DNA of 64,000 nt, from assembly GCF_022899245.1 (NCBI RefSeq), contig NZ_JALJAZ010000001.1, forward strand, positions 290,501-354,500, read 5' to 3'. The notes beneath the pieces are model-generated. The model saw nothing but the letters and a program-made list of their open reading frames with translations, made no database searches and was not told the origin of the DNA. A program made the translations under genes and the position numbers. This DNA is from Falsirhodobacter halotolerans. GTDB lineage: Bacteria; Pseudomonadota; Alphaproteobacteria; Rhodobacterales; Rhodobacteraceae. Below, one piece after another: positions 20,199 to 30,090 of the stretch (position 1 is the first letter of the stretch; each line of letters begins with the position of its first letter).

Positions 20199-20367
20199 CT
20201 CAGGGGCGGATCGGACATGGAACTCGGGACAAAGTTGCACAGGCGGCGCCATGCACCGGGTTGACGTGGGAAAACCTTCGGTCTGAGGATGAACGTGCGG
20301 GAGAACTCTGCATGACACCTTCACGGCCGATCCCGTCTTTGGCGCAGAACATCAGGAAGAGGTAAAA

Positions 20368-21384
20368 ATGAAGAAGACCGTTTTCATGGGCACCCTTACG
20401 GCGGTGGGCCTTGTGGCTGGGCTGGCATCCGCCGCCACGCTGGATGACGTCAAGGCCCGCGGGGAGCTGGTGTGCGGTGTGAACCCCGGCCTGACGGGTT
20501 TCGCGGCACCTGATTCGACGGGCAACTGGGGCGGCTTCGACGTGGCGCTGTGCCGCGCGGTCGCGGCGGCCGTCGTGGGCGATGGCACCAAGGTGCGCTT
20601 CGTGCCCACCACCAGCGAGACGCGGTTCACCGCACTGGCCTCGGGCGAGATCGACCTGCTGGTCCGCAACTCCACCTGGACCTTCTCGCGCGATACCGAT
20701 CTTGCGCTCGATTTCGCGGGCGTGAACTACTATGACGGCCAAGGCTTCATGGTGAACAAGAACTTGGGCGTCACCTCCGCCAAAGAGTTGGACGGCGCGA
20801 CGATCTGCATCCAGACCGGCACCACGACCGAGCTGAACCTGGCCGATTACTTCGCCCAGAACAACATGACCTACACCCCCGTCGCGATCCAGACGAACGC
20901 GGAAGGGGAGCAGCAGTATCAGGCCGGTGCCTGCGATGCCTACACCACCGACGCGTCCGGTCTGGCCGCGACCCGCGCCGCCTTCGCGACCCCGGGCGAT
21001 CACATCATCCTGCCCGAGATCATCTCCAAGGAGCCGCTCGGGCCGGCAACGCGTCAGGGCGACAGCCAGTGGACCGACATCGTCCGCTGGACGCTGAACG
21101 CGCTCATCGCGGCGGAAGAATACGGCGTTACCTCGGCCAACATGGAAGAGCTGGCGTCGAATTCGCAGAACCCCGAAGTGAAGCGCCTGCTGGGCACCGA
21201 GGGCAACCTGGGCGAGATGATCGGCCTGGACAATGACTGGGCCAAGCGGGCGATCGCCGCTGGCGGCAACTACGGCGAAATCTTCGCGGCCACCTTGGGC
21301 GAATCGACCCCGATCGGTCTGGCTCGCGGCCTGAACGCCCAGTGGACCCAGGGCGGTCTGCTCTACTCCCCGCCCTTCCGCTAA
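20368..21384 (+). CDS. bztA: general/acidic L-amino acid ABC transporter, periplasmic binding protein
   Basis: 338 residues with a Sec signal peptide (MKKTVFMGTLTAVGLVAGLASA, cleavage about residue 22), then a type II amino-acid-binding fold: RGELVCGVNPGLTGFAAPD, LVRNSTWTFSRDTDL and the CIQTGTTTELN hinge motif. It corresponds to AapJ of rhizobia and BztA of Rhodobacter capsulatus, which takes up Glu, Gln, Asp and Asn; exact range here is inferred. It heads a four-gene operon, and a long hairpin follows it. Confidence 0.93.
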   Translation: MKKTVFMGTLTAVGLVAGLASAATLDDVKARGELVCGVNPGLTGFAAPDSTGNWGGFDVALCRAVAAAVVGDGTKVRFVPTTSETRFTALASGEIDLLVRNSTWTFSRDTDLALDFAGVNYYDGQGFMVNKNLGVTSAKELDGATICIQTGTTTELNLADYFAQNNMTYTPVAIQTNAEGEQQYQAGACDAYTTDASGLAATRAAFATPGDHIILPEIISKEPLGPATRQGDSQWTDIVRWTLNALIAAEEYGVTSANMEELASNSQNPEVKRLLGTEGNLGEMIGLDNDWAKRAIAAGGNYGEIFAATLGESTPIGLARGLNAQWTQGGLLYSPPFR

Positions 21385-21391
21385 GGGCGTC

Positions 21392-21416
21392 GGGCGCGGC
21401 GGGTTCCGTCGCGCCC
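21392..21416 (+). other. hairpin between bztA and bztB
   Basis: GGGCGCG/CGCGCCC extends inward to about 11 bp with a GTT loop. Stem-loops after the binding-protein gene are common in binding-protein operons, where they stabilise the upstream mRNA and let the binding protein be made in excess over the membrane subunits. Confidence 0.5.
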
Positions 21417-21493
21417 CCATCATCACCGACCGGCCAACGCGCGCAGACGCCGCCTTTCGGGATACAGACGACATTCCATGACAGGGGGTGCAC

Positions 21494-22756
21494 ATGGCAG
21501 ATGCCGTGGAAAGGCCGAAGGCTTCCTTCCGCCCAAGCATGCTGATTTACGATACCCGGTATCGTTCGCTGACGATTCAGATCGTCGTATTCGCCCTGTT
21601 TCTGGCCGGGGCGGCCTGGTTGGTCGACAACACGGTGCGCAACCTCGCGGTGCTGGGCAAGACCTTCGATTTCGGGTTTCTGGGCCAGCGCGCGGGCTAT
21701 GACATCGCGCAACGCCTGATCCCCTATTCGCAAAACAGCACCCATGCCCGCGCCTTGCTGGTGGGGCTGCTGAACACGCTGCTGATTGCCGTTCTGGGAT
21801 GCCTTGCGGCGACCATCATCGGCGTCATTGTCGGGGTTCTGCGCCTGTCCTCCAACTGGATCGTGGCGCGGCTGATGGCGGTGTATGTGGAGATTTTCCG
21901 CAACGTGCCGCTGCTGCTGTGGATCCTGCTGATCTATACCGTCTTTACCGAAGCGTCCCCCGCGCCGAACGCCTTCCGCCCCGACCCCACGACGGGCGAG
22001 GCGGACCGCTCGATGCTGCTCGGGCTGTTCGCCGTCACCAACCGCTACACCGCCATTCCGGGGATGAGCGTGGAGCATGGTCTTGGCGCACTCGATCTGG
22101 GGCTGTTCACGCTGAACCTGACCTTCGCCGCCATCGTGGGGGTGCTGATCCTCAGCTTCGTCGCCCGCGCGTTGGTGCTGCGCCACGCGGCCGCCGTGCA
22201 GGAGGCGACGGGCCGTCGCCCGCGCACCTGGTGGAAATCGGCGCTGATCCTGATCCTTCCGGTGGCCATCGTGCTGTTCGCCTTGGGCTTTCATCTGAAC
22301 GTGCCGGAACTGCGCGGCTTCAACTTCGTCGAGGGGGTGAACGTCTCCAACTCGTTCATGGCGCTGTGGCTGGCCTTGTCGCTCTATACCGGGGCGTTCA
22401 TCGCGGAAATCGTGCGCGCGGGCATTCTGGCCGTGTCGCGGGGCCAAAGCGAGGCCGCGTTCGCCCTTGGCCTGCGCCCCCGCCGCACCATGAGCCTTGT
22501 GATCCTGCCGCAGGCGCTGCGGGTGATCATTCCGCCGCTGATCTCGCAATTTCTGAACCTGACCAAGAACTCCTCGCTGGCGATTGCCGTGGGGTATCTT
22601 GATCTGCGCGGCACGCTGGGCGGCATCACCCTGAACCAGACGGGGCGCGAGTTGGAATGCGTTCTGCTGATGATGCTGATCTATCTGATGATCAGCCTGA
22701 TCATTTCGGGGGGGATGAACGTCTACAACTCCCGCGTCAAACTGAAGGAGCGGTGA
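21494..22756 (+). CDS. bztB: amino acid ABC transporter permease (AapQ/BztB)
   Basis: 420-residue inner-membrane permease with about eight transmembrane helices. The EAA-type loop coupling to the ATPase reads EAAFALGLRPRRTMSLVILPQALRV near the C-terminus. The large insert between helices is typical of AapQ/BztB. I start at ATG 21494, with GGGGGTG 6 nt upstream, instead of the GTG at 21488. It is followed 1 nt later by bztC. Confidence 0.93.
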   Translation: MADAVERPKASFRPSMLIYDTRYRSLTIQIVVFALFLAGAAWLVDNTVRNLAVLGKTFDFGFLGQRAGYDIAQRLIPYSQNSTHARALLVGLLNTLLIAVLGCLAATIIGVIVGVLRLSSNWIVARLMAVYVEIFRNVPLLLWILLIYTVFTEASPAPNAFRPDPTTGEADRSMLLGLFAVTNRYTAIPGMSVEHGLGALDLGLFTLNLTFAAIVGVLILSFVARALVLRHAAAVQEATGRRPRTWWKSALILILPVAIVLFALGFHLNVPELRGFNFVEGVNVSNSFMALWLALSLYTGAFIAEIVRAGILAVSRGQSEAAFALGLRPRRTMSLVILPQALRVIIPPLISQFLNLTKNSSLAIAVGYLDLRGTLGGITLNQTGRELECVLLMMLIYLMISLIISGGMNVYNSRVKLKER

Positions 22757-22757
22757 G

Positions 22758-24074
22758 ATGAGCGACACCCACGCACAAACCACGCCCTTCGTGCGCGAAA
22801 CGATGGTGCCGCAGGCGCCGCCCCCCGCCGGGCAAACGGGCGCGGTGCGCTGGCTGCGCCAGAACCTGTTCTCCACCTGGCTGAACACGATCCTGACCAT
22901 CGCCGGCCTTGTCGCGATCTTTTTCCTGCTGCGCGGGCTGGTGCCGTGGCTGGCGCATTCCGTCTGGAACGCGAACAGTCTGTCGGAATGCCGTCAGATC
23001 ATCGCCGACCGCTGGGGCCCCGATGCCACGGGGGCCTGCTGGGCGGTGGTGCGGGATCGGTGGACGCAGTGGCTGTTCGGCTTCTACCCGCGTGAGCTTT
23101 ACTGGCGCCCGGTGCTGGCCTTGGCGCTGATGTTCGTGGCGGCGGCACCTGTGCTGTTCCCGGCCCTGCCGCGCCGGCTGCTTGTGCTGTCCCTGCTCTA
23201 TCCCTTCGTGGGGTTTTGGCTGCTGTGGGGCGGATCGATCTGGACGCCGGTCGGCGGTCTGGTCGGGTTCGTCATCTGGTATGGCGTCTGGACGGCGCTG
23301 GCCTCGCGGGCGCCGTTCATCGGGGTCGTGCTGGGGTTCCTGCTGGCGGTGTTCTGGTGGCTGTTCCTGGGCCATGACGTGATGCGCCTGATTTCGGACA
23401 CGGTGCCCTATGGCATCCAGAGCGTCCGGTCCGACCGCTTCGGCGGGTTCGTCCTGTCGTTGACGATCGGCGTGGCCGCGATCGCCATGTCGCTGCCGAT
23501 GGGCATCGCACTGGCGCTGGGGCGGCAATCGGACATGTTCCTGATCAAGACGCTCTGCGTGGGCTTCATCGAGTTCATCCGGGGCGTGCCGCTGATCACG
23601 CTGCTGTTCACGGCGTCGCTTCTGCTGAACTATTTCCTGCCGCCGGGGACCAGTTTCGACATCATCCTGCGGGTCATCATCATGGTGACGCTGTTCGCCG
23701 CCGCCTATATCGCCGAGGTGATCCGCGGCGGCCTCGCGGCCCTGCCGCGCGGCCAGTATGAGGCGGGGGACGCACTTGGCCTGAACTATTTCCAAGCGCA
23801 GCGCCTGATCATCCTGCCGCAGGCGCTGAAGATCTCCATCCCGGGCATCGTCTCCACCTTCATCGGCCTGTTCAAGGACACGACGCTGGTGATCTTCGTG
23901 GGCCTTCTGGACCCGCTGAAGGGCATCACCGACGCGGTGCGCGCCTCGTTCGACTGGAAGGGCATCTATTGGGAGCCCTACATCTTCGTCGGCAGCATCT
24001 TCTTCCTCTTCTGTTTCGGAATGTCGCGTTATTCCATGTATCTGGAACGCCGTCTGAAACGCGATCATCGTTAA
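22758..24074 (+). CDS. bztC: amino acid ABC transporter permease (AapM/BztC)
   Basis: 438-residue permease partner of BztB. Long N-terminal membrane region with several helices, then the conserved permease half with [14 protein letters not shown] and EAA loop [24 protein letters not shown]. It probably forms the heteromeric channel with BztB. Start ATG 22758; bztD follows after 10 nt. Confidence 0.93.
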   Translation: MSDTHAQTTPFVRETMVPQAPPPAGQTGAVRWLRQNLFSTWLNTILTIAGLVAIFFLLRGLVPWLAHSVWNANSLSECRQIIADRWGPDATGACWAVVRDRWTQWLFGFYPRELYWRPVLALALMFVAAAPVLFPALPRRLLVLSLLYPFVGFWLLWGGSIWTPVGGLVGFVIWYGVWTALASRAPFIGVVLGFLLAVFWWLFLGHDVMRLISDTVPYGIQSVRSDRFGGFVLSLTIGVAAIAMSLPMGIALALGRQSDMFLIKTLCVGFIEFIRGVPLITLLFTASLLLNYFLPPGTSFDIILRVIIMVTLFAAAYIAEVIRGGLAALPRGQYEAGDALGLNYFQAQRLIILPQALKISIPGIVSTFIGLFKDTTLVIFVGLLDPLKGITDAVRASFDWKGIYWEPYIFVGSIFFLFCFGMSRYSMYLERRLKRDHR

Positions 24075-24084
24075 GGAGCCCGTC

Positions 24085-24870
<786 letters not shown>

Positions 24871-24883
24871 CCAAGGCCGAAAG

Positions 24884-24903
24884 GGGGGGCGGAAACGCCC
24901 CCC
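24884..24903. terminator. bidirectional terminator between bztD and the phosphatase gene
   Basis: GGGGGGCG/CGCCCCCC, an 8-bp stem with GAAA loop, lies in the 37-nt gap between convergent genes and could serve both. Flanking U-tracts are weak on either strand. Confidence 0.55.
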
Positions 24904-24907
24904 GGCG

Positions 24908-25405
24908 TCAGCCCAGATCGCGGGGCGTGGTGAACGCCACCGTGCGCCCCGCGCCGAACCGAACCGCCGCCCAATCCGCGTCGAACTCGGCCACCAGCGT
25001 CGCGGCGGTGGGATAACGGGCAAACCCCGAATGCTCCGGCGCGCGCGCCACGATCAGGCGGGCAAATTCGGCGATGCCCGGATTATGCCCGATCATTGCA
25101 ACGACCTGTCCCGTGGCCCCTTGAAGAACGCGCAACATCGTCTCAGGCGCCGCATGATAGAGGGCGGGGACAAGGCGCGGCGTGGGGGCGCCGGGCAGGG
25201 TGGTGGAGATCAGGTCCCACGTCTGCCGGGTGCGCGTGGCGTCCGAGCACAGCACCTCCTCCGGCAGGACGCCCTGAGCCGCCAGCCACGCCCCGATCTG
25301 CGGGGCCGCACGCTCCCCCCGCTCGGCCAGGGGGCGCTGGTGATCGGTCATCAACGGATCGTCCCAGCCCGATTTCGCGTGCCGGATCAGGATGAGGCGC
25401 GGCAT
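24908..25405 (-). CDS. SixA-type histidine phosphatase family protein
   Basis: 165 residues of the small histidine-phosphatase (phosphoglycerate mutase-like) fold: catalytic RHAKS at residues 8-12, SDATRTRQTW at about 54-63 and the second histidine in MIGHNPG. SixA of E. coli dephosphorylates phosphohistidine on signalling/PTS proteins; the substrate here is unknown. Its start overlaps the end of argB by one base, so it is translationally coupled to argB. Confidence 0.82.
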   Translation of the reverse strand: MPRLILIRHAKSGWDDPLMTDHQRPLAERGERAAPQIGAWLAAQGVLPEEVLCSDATRTRQTWDLISTTLPGAPTPRLVPALYHAAPETMLRVLQGATGQVVAMIGHNPGIAEFARLIVARAPEHSGFARYPTAATLVAEFDADWAAVRFGAGRTVAFTTPRDLG

Positions 25406-26301
25406 CAGCGGATGCGCGGCTTCACGCGCGGCTCGGTCGAGCGGATCATGGACCCCGCGCCGTGATCGGTGAAGAGTTCCAGCAGACAGGCGTTGGGCAC
25501 CCGCCCGTCCAGAATGACCACGGCCCGCACGCCTTCGTCGATGGCCGAAAGGGCGGTTTCGGTCTTGGGGATCATGCCGCCCGCGATGGTGCCATCAGCG
25601 ATCATCGCGCGCACATCGTCGGGGGTCAGTTGGGTCACCACCTCGCCCGCCTTGTTCTTCACGCCCGACACGTCGGTCAGCAGCAGCAGGCGATCGGCCT
25701 GAAGCGCGCCGGCGATGGCCCCCGCCGCCGTATCGCCGTTGACGTTGAACGTTTCGTTATCCTCCATCCCCGTGGCGACAGGGGCCACCACCGGAATGAT
25801 CCCGGCCTTGTAGAGATCGCGCAGCACCTGCACATTCATCTCCACCGGCTTGCCCACGAAGCCGAGTTCGGGATCGTCGGCCACCGCGACCATCAGGTCG
25901 TCATCCTTGCCGGAGATGCCGACCGCGCGTCCGCCCTGATCGTTGATCGCCTGCACGATGCGCTTGTTCACAAGACCCGACAGCACCATTTCGACCACGT
26001 CCACGGTGGCCTTGTCCGTCACCCGCTTGCCGCGCACGAATTCGGAGGTGATGCCCAGCTTGCCCAGAAGATCGTTGATCATCGGCCCGCCGCCATGCAC
26101 GACCACGGGGTTCACCCCCACCTGCCGCATCAGCACCACGTCGCGGGCGAATTCGGCCATCGCGTCGTCGTCGCCCATGGCGTTGCCGCCGAATTTCACG
26201 ACGACGACCGCCCCGGCATAGCGTTGGAGATAGGGAAGCGCCTCGGACAGGGTCTTGGCGGTGGCGATCGAGTCACGCATCATGGCAAGCTGTTTCTTCA
26301 T
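25405..26301 (-). CDS. argB: acetylglutamate kinase
   Basis: 298-residue N-acetylglutamate kinase, second step of arginine synthesis. KFGGNAMG at residues 36-43, [19 protein letters not shown] and the C-terminal [15 protein letters not shown] motif are diagnostic. Location downstream of the yidC-engB block on the same strand is common in Rhodobacterales. A 55-nt gap separates it from the upstream MFS gene. Confidence 0.95.
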   Translation of the reverse strand: MKKQLAMMRDSIATAKTLSEALPYLQRYAGAVVVVKFGGNAMGDDDAMAEFARDVVLMRQVGVNPVVVHGGGPMINDLLGKLGITSEFVRGKRVTDKATVDVVEMVLSGLVNKRIVQAINDQGGRAVGISGKDDDLMVAVADDPELGFVGKPVEMNVQVLRDLYKAGIIPVVAPVATGMEDNETFNVNGDTAAGAIAGALQADRLLLLTDVSGVKNKAGEVVTQLTPDDVRAMIADGTIAGGMIPKTETALSAIDEGVRAVVILDGRVPNACLLELFTDHGAGSMIRSTEPRVKPRIR

Positions 26302-26356
26302 CTGGGGTCCCTCGGTTGCCCAAAGGACTAGCGGCTTTGACGGGGGGTGCCAAGGG

Positions 26357-28024
26357 TCACGGCAGTTTCGGCGGAATGACGATGTCGTCGGTGACGGGCA
26401 CCGTCTGACGTTCGATCATCCGGTGGACCTGCGGACGATCCGGGCCCTTGTGCAAGCTCAGCAGGCGGTCATAGGAGGCGACATCGGCCTGCGTGCGGCG
26501 GGTGTTGTGGCGGATGTAATCGACCCAGGTCGGCACGTGATACGTTTCCACCCAGATGTCGGGGTTTTCCAGATCACGCAGCAAGGACCATTGGCGCGCG
26601 CCGTCGCGGATGCGCACCAGCCGCCTTTCGGCCATGGTCTTCAGGAAGGCGGTCGTGTTTTCGGGCGGGATGACCCAATCGATCATGATCATGATCGGGC
26701 CGGATTGCGGTTTCAGGTCCAGCCGCAGGGCCGGGGCGCTGAAGCGGTTCGCAGGGTCCAGATTGCGGTCCGAGAACATGGGCATGGGCCGGACGCGCCC
26801 TAGGGCGGCCCCCGCCAGCATCAGCGCCGCCGCCGCCAGAAGCGTGGCCTGAACCGACACCGTGTCCGACATCACCCCCCACAGCCAACTGCCAAGCGCC
26901 ATCCCTCCGAAGGTCGCCATCTGATAGATCGAGAGCGTCCGCCCCACGACCCAACGCGGGGTCGCCAACTGGACCGAGGCGTTGAACAGCGACAGGGCCG
27001 TCACCCACGCCATCCCGCACAGCAAAAGACCGATCAGCGCGATGGGCAGGTTGCCGGCAAAGGCCACGATCACCAGCCCCAGGGCGGTCAACACGAAGGC
27101 GGCGGCGACCAGTGTCTCGATATGGAACCGCTGCCGCAACTGCACGGCGAAAAGGGCGCTGCCGATGGCCCCCAGCCCGAACGCGCCCAGAAGGATGCCG
27201 AAGATCTGCGCCTCGGCCCGCAGCACGTCGCGGGTGATGACCGGCAAGAGCGCCAGAACCGTCACCGCGCCAAGACCGAACAGGAACCCCCGCATCATCA
27301 CCCGCGACAGATCGGGCGAAAGGGCGACATAACGCAGGCCCGCCGCGATGGCATGGGCCATGCGTTCGCGCGGCAGGTCGCGCGGTTCCTGCGGGCTTTT
27401 CCATCGGGCAAGGGCATAGATCACGGCGATATAGCTGACCGCGTTCAACCCGAACGCCGCCGCCGGCCCCAGCGCCGCCACGATCGCCCCCCCGATCGCG
27501 GGCCCGATGGAGCGCATGAGATTGAAGCTCATGGAATTGAGGGTGATGGCGGCGGGAAGATCCTCACGCGGGACCAGATCGCGCATCGACGCCTGCCAGG
27601 ACGGCTGATGCATCGCGTTGCCGCAGCCCAGAAGGAAGGTGAAGGCCAGAAGCAGCCACGGCGTCAGCATCCCCGAAAACGCGACAACCGCCAGCGCGGC
27701 GGACACGATCAGAAGAAAGCTTTGCGCGATCAGCATCACCGTCCGGCGGGGAAAACTGTCGGCCAGCGCGCCCGCCGCCACCGCCAGGATCATCACCGGC
27801 AACGAGGTGGAGGCCTGCACCAGGGCCACCATGTCATGCGACGGGGTGAGGAGCGCCATCTGCCACCCCGCGCCGACGTTCTGGATCAGCGTGCCAAGGT
27901 TTGCGACCAGCGTGGCCGTCCAGATCATGCGGAAGGCGGGGTGCTTCAGCGGCAAGAACGGCGATTCGTTTCGGGCGGGCGCAGGGGACGCGCCCGAGGG
28001 GGGCGCGGGGGTGTCGGCTGGCAT
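26357..28024 (-). CDS. MFS transporter with C-terminal extra domain
   Basis: 555 residues. Residues 1-~420 form an MFS permease of the EntS-like class (about 12 helices, start [22 protein letters not shown]). Residues ~440-555 are a soluble tail ([19 protein letters not shown]..., then [28 protein letters not shown]) that resembles an antibiotic-biosynthesis-monooxygenase/ferredoxin-like domain seen in a subset of these exporters. The substrate is not predictable. It starts 44 nt after engB and is probably part of the same leftward unit. Confidence 0.78.
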   Translation of the reverse strand: MPADTPAPPSGASPAPARNESPFLPLKHPAFRMIWTATLVANLGTLIQNVGAGWQMALLTPSHDMVALVQASTSLPVMILAVAAGALADSFPRRTVMLIAQSFLLIVSAALAVVAFSGMLTPWLLLAFTFLLGCGNAMHQPSWQASMRDLVPREDLPAAITLNSMSFNLMRSIGPAIGGAIVAALGPAAAFGLNAVSYIAVIYALARWKSPQEPRDLPRERMAHAIAAGLRYVALSPDLSRVMMRGFLFGLGAVTVLALLPVITRDVLRAEAQIFGILLGAFGLGAIGSALFAVQLRQRFHIETLVAAAFVLTALGLVIVAFAGNLPIALIGLLLCGMAWVTALSLFNASVQLATPRWVVGRTLSIYQMATFGGMALGSWLWGVMSDTVSVQATLLAAAALMLAGAALGRVRPMPMFSDRNLDPANRFSAPALRLDLKPQSGPIMIMIDWVIPPENTTAFLKTMAERRLVRIRDGARQWSLLRDLENPDIWVETYHVPTWVDYIRHNTRRTQADVASYDRLLSLHKGPDRPQVHRMIERQTVPVTDDIVIPPKLP

Positions 28025-28067
28025 TCGCGGGTTCTCCTCGGGCGATAATGCTAGCAGCCGCGCGGGG

Positions 28068-28715
28068 TTAGTCCAGCGTCGCGATGATCGCCCGAAGGGT
28101 TTCCACGCCGTCGCCTTTTTCCGAACTGGTCACGACCAGCTCCGGATAGGCGGCCGGATGCCGCCGAAGCGCGCCCCGCACCTGGTCCAGTGTCGCCTCG
28201 CGGTCCGTACGGCTGACCTTGTCGGCCTTGGTCAGCACGGTTTGGAACGTCACGGCGGACCGGTCCAGAAGGGTCATGATCTCCTCATCGACCTTTTTCA
28301 CGCCGTGGCGCGTATCGATCAGCACGAAGGCACGGCGCAGCGTGGAGCGCCCCGCCAGATAGGATTTGAGCAGCGCCTGCCATTTCTGGACGATCGCCAC
28401 CGGCGCCTCGGCATAGCCATAGCCCGGAAGGTCCACGAGGTATTTCTCCGCCCCCAGGGCGAAATAGTTGATCTCTTGCGTGCGGCCCGGCGTGTTGGAG
28501 GCGCGGGCCAGCGATTTTCGGCCCGTCAGCGCGTTGATCAGGCTGGATTTGCCCACGTTGGAACGACCGGCAAAGCACACTTCCACACGGTCGGGCGGGG
28601 GCAGGCCCGGCATGGCGACCACGCCCTTCACGAAATCGACGGGGCCTGCGAACAGCAGGCGACCGGCTTCGCGGGCATCATCCTCAGGCTCGGGGGTCAG
28701 GGGAAAGGGGATCAT
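28068..28715 (-). CDS. engB: ribosome biogenesis GTPase EngB (YihA/YsxC)
   Basis: 215-residue GTPase needed for large-subunit assembly. G1 GRSNVGKS at 50-57, G2 TPGRTQ at 75-80, G3 DLPGYG at 95-100 and G4 TKAD at 162-165 are all present. I start at ATG 28715, whose codon overlaps the stop of the acetyltransferase gene by 4 nt; the longer open frame has no similarity. Confidence 0.95.
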   Translation of the reverse strand: MIPFPLTPEPEDDAREAGRLLFAGPVDFVKGVVAMPGLPPPDRVEVCFAGRSNVGKSSLINALTGRKSLARASNTPGRTQEINYFALGAEKYLVDLPGYGYAEAPVAIVQKWQALLKSYLAGRSTLRRAFVLIDTRHGVKKVDEEIMTLLDRSAVTFQTVLTKADKVSRTDREATLDQVRGALRRHPAAYPELVVTSSEKGDGVETLRAIIATLD

Positions 28716-29353
28716 CGGGCAGCCTCCAGCGTCGCAAGGTCGGCCCCGCGAATGGCGTTCAGGTTTCGGGTCAGTTTGTCCAGCGGCCAGTCCCACCAGG
28801 CAAGGTCCAGCAGGCGGGCGATGGTGGCCTCGTCAAAGCGGCGCCGCACCTCGCGCGCGGGGTTTCCGGCCACCACGGCATAGGGGGCGACATCGCGCGT
28901 CACCACCGATTTCGCGGCGATGATCGCGCCCGCGCCGATGGTCACGCCGGGCAGGATCCACGCCTCCGACCCGATCCAGACATCGGGGCCGATGGTGGTG
29001 TCGCCGCGGTTCTCCGCCGCCCATGTCGCGGGGTCGAACTCCGCGTCCCAGCCATGGCCGAAGATGTTGAAGGGAAAGGTCGAAAACCCCGTCATGGCAT
29101 GGTTCGCGCCGTTCATGACGATGCGGACGCCCGTGGCGAAGGCGCAGAACGGACCGATCCGCAGGTGGTCACCCACGAAATCGAAGTGATGCAGCACATT
29201 CCGATCAAAGAACCGCTCCGGCTGGTCGGGGTCGTCGTAATAGGTGTAGGGCCCGACCGTCACATTCGCCCGCCCTTCGGCCAGCGGTTGCAGGAACACG
29301 ATCCGGCCCTGCCCCTTCATCGGATGCAAGGTCTGGGGGGAGGGGCCGGTCAT
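28712..29353 (-). CDS. CatB/Vat-like xenobiotic acyltransferase family protein
   Basis: 213 residues of the left-handed beta-helix acyltransferase family: hexapeptide repeats such as IGPDVWIGSEAWILPGVTIGAGAIIAA, the catalytic histidine in NGANHAM (H85) and the NPAREVRRRF end. Relatives acetylate chloramphenicol or streptogramins, but many chromosomal members have other substrates, so no resistance is claimed. It overlaps the MOSC gene and engB by 4 nt each. Confidence 0.85.
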   Translation of the reverse strand: MTGPSPQTLHPMKGQGRIVFLQPLAEGRANVTVGPYTYYDDPDQPERFFDRNVLHHFDFVGDHLRIGPFCAFATGVRIVMNGANHAMTGFSTFPFNIFGHGWDAEFDPATWAAENRGDTTIGPDVWIGSEAWILPGVTIGAGAIIAAKSVVTRDVAPYAVVAGNPAREVRRRFDEATIARLLDLAWWDWPLDKLTRNLNAIRGADLATLEAAR

Positions 29354-30090
29354 ACCCGCACCTCGTCGCCCGCGCGGATCGTGCCGCCCGCGACCACGGT
29401 GGCATAGACGCCGAAATCGCGGTGACCATAGGCCTCATGCAGGGCGGCCAGGGTATCGGCGTCGATCACGCCGGTGTCGGGGTCGGCCATCGTGGCGCGG
29501 CAGCGGGTGATCGGTTCCTCCACCCGCAGGCGGGTCGTGCCGATGGTGATCTCGCGCCCCACCAGATCGCGTTCGGCCAAAGGCGGCAGGCCGTCCAGCC
29601 ACAGGTTCCCCCGCCAGCGATGCCGCGACAGGTCTTGCCCCATCCGCGCCGACAGATCGCCAAGGGTCGAGGTGGAGAGGAGGGAGATCGAGGGGAATGG
29701 GCTGTCCGTCATGCCCCGCCCCGCGGTCACGATCCGATCCGAAGCCGCGCGATCCGGCGGCATCAGCGGCCGCACCCAATCGAGAAAGCGCGGCAGATCG
29801 GCGGCGTCATCGGGACGAAAGGTCAGGTCGGGACGGTCGGGATGGCGCAGGGTCAGGGTGCGGGTCGTCTCCTCCAGCGCGGAGGTGATCGCCATCAGCG
29901 CCGGCACCTTCGCCCCGCGCGAGAAATTGGCGCAGCGGTTCCACCCCTCCACCAGACGGGCCGCCTCATGCGCCACCGCCCAATGCCGATCAAAGGGCAG
30001 GCAGGCCCCCGTCGAAAGCAGAACGGACGCGAGTTCCTCGCGTCCGTGTGCCTTGATCGGGTGCCGGTATATGGCGGCCAGCCGGATCAT
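29350..30090 (-). CDS. MOSC-domain protein
   Basis: 246 residues: N-terminal MOSC beta-barrel-like part (IYRHPIKAHGREEL) and the MOSC core ending in EEPITRCRATMADPDTG with the conserved cysteine, as in YiiM/YcbX-type molybdenum-cofactor sulfurase C-terminal proteins. It may act in molybdenum-cofactor-dependent detoxification. The start ATG 30090 overlaps the yidC stop by 4 nt. Confidence 0.85.
   Translation of the reverse strand: MIRLAAIYRHPIKAHGREELASVLLSTGACLPFDRHWAVAHEAARLVEGWNRCANFSRGAKVPALMAITSALEETTRTLTLRHPDRPDLTFRPDDAADLPRFLDWVRPLMPPDRAASDRIVTAGRGMTDSPFPSISLLSTSTLGDLSARMGQDLSRHRWRGNLWLDGLPPLAERDLVGREITIGTTRLRVEEPITRCRATMADPDTGVIDADTLAALHEAYGHRDFGVYATVVAGGTIRAGDEVRV

Noticed and set aside
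20200-20367. Sigma-54-type promoter before the ABC transporter operon
   Set aside because: TGGAAC and TTGCA occur near 20218-20240 but the spacing does not fit TGGCAC-N5-TTGC.
28712-29353. Chloramphenicol resistance from the CatB-like acetyltransferase
   Set aside because: The family is broad and chromosomal members in house-keeping operons often have unknown substrates; resistance cannot be inferred.
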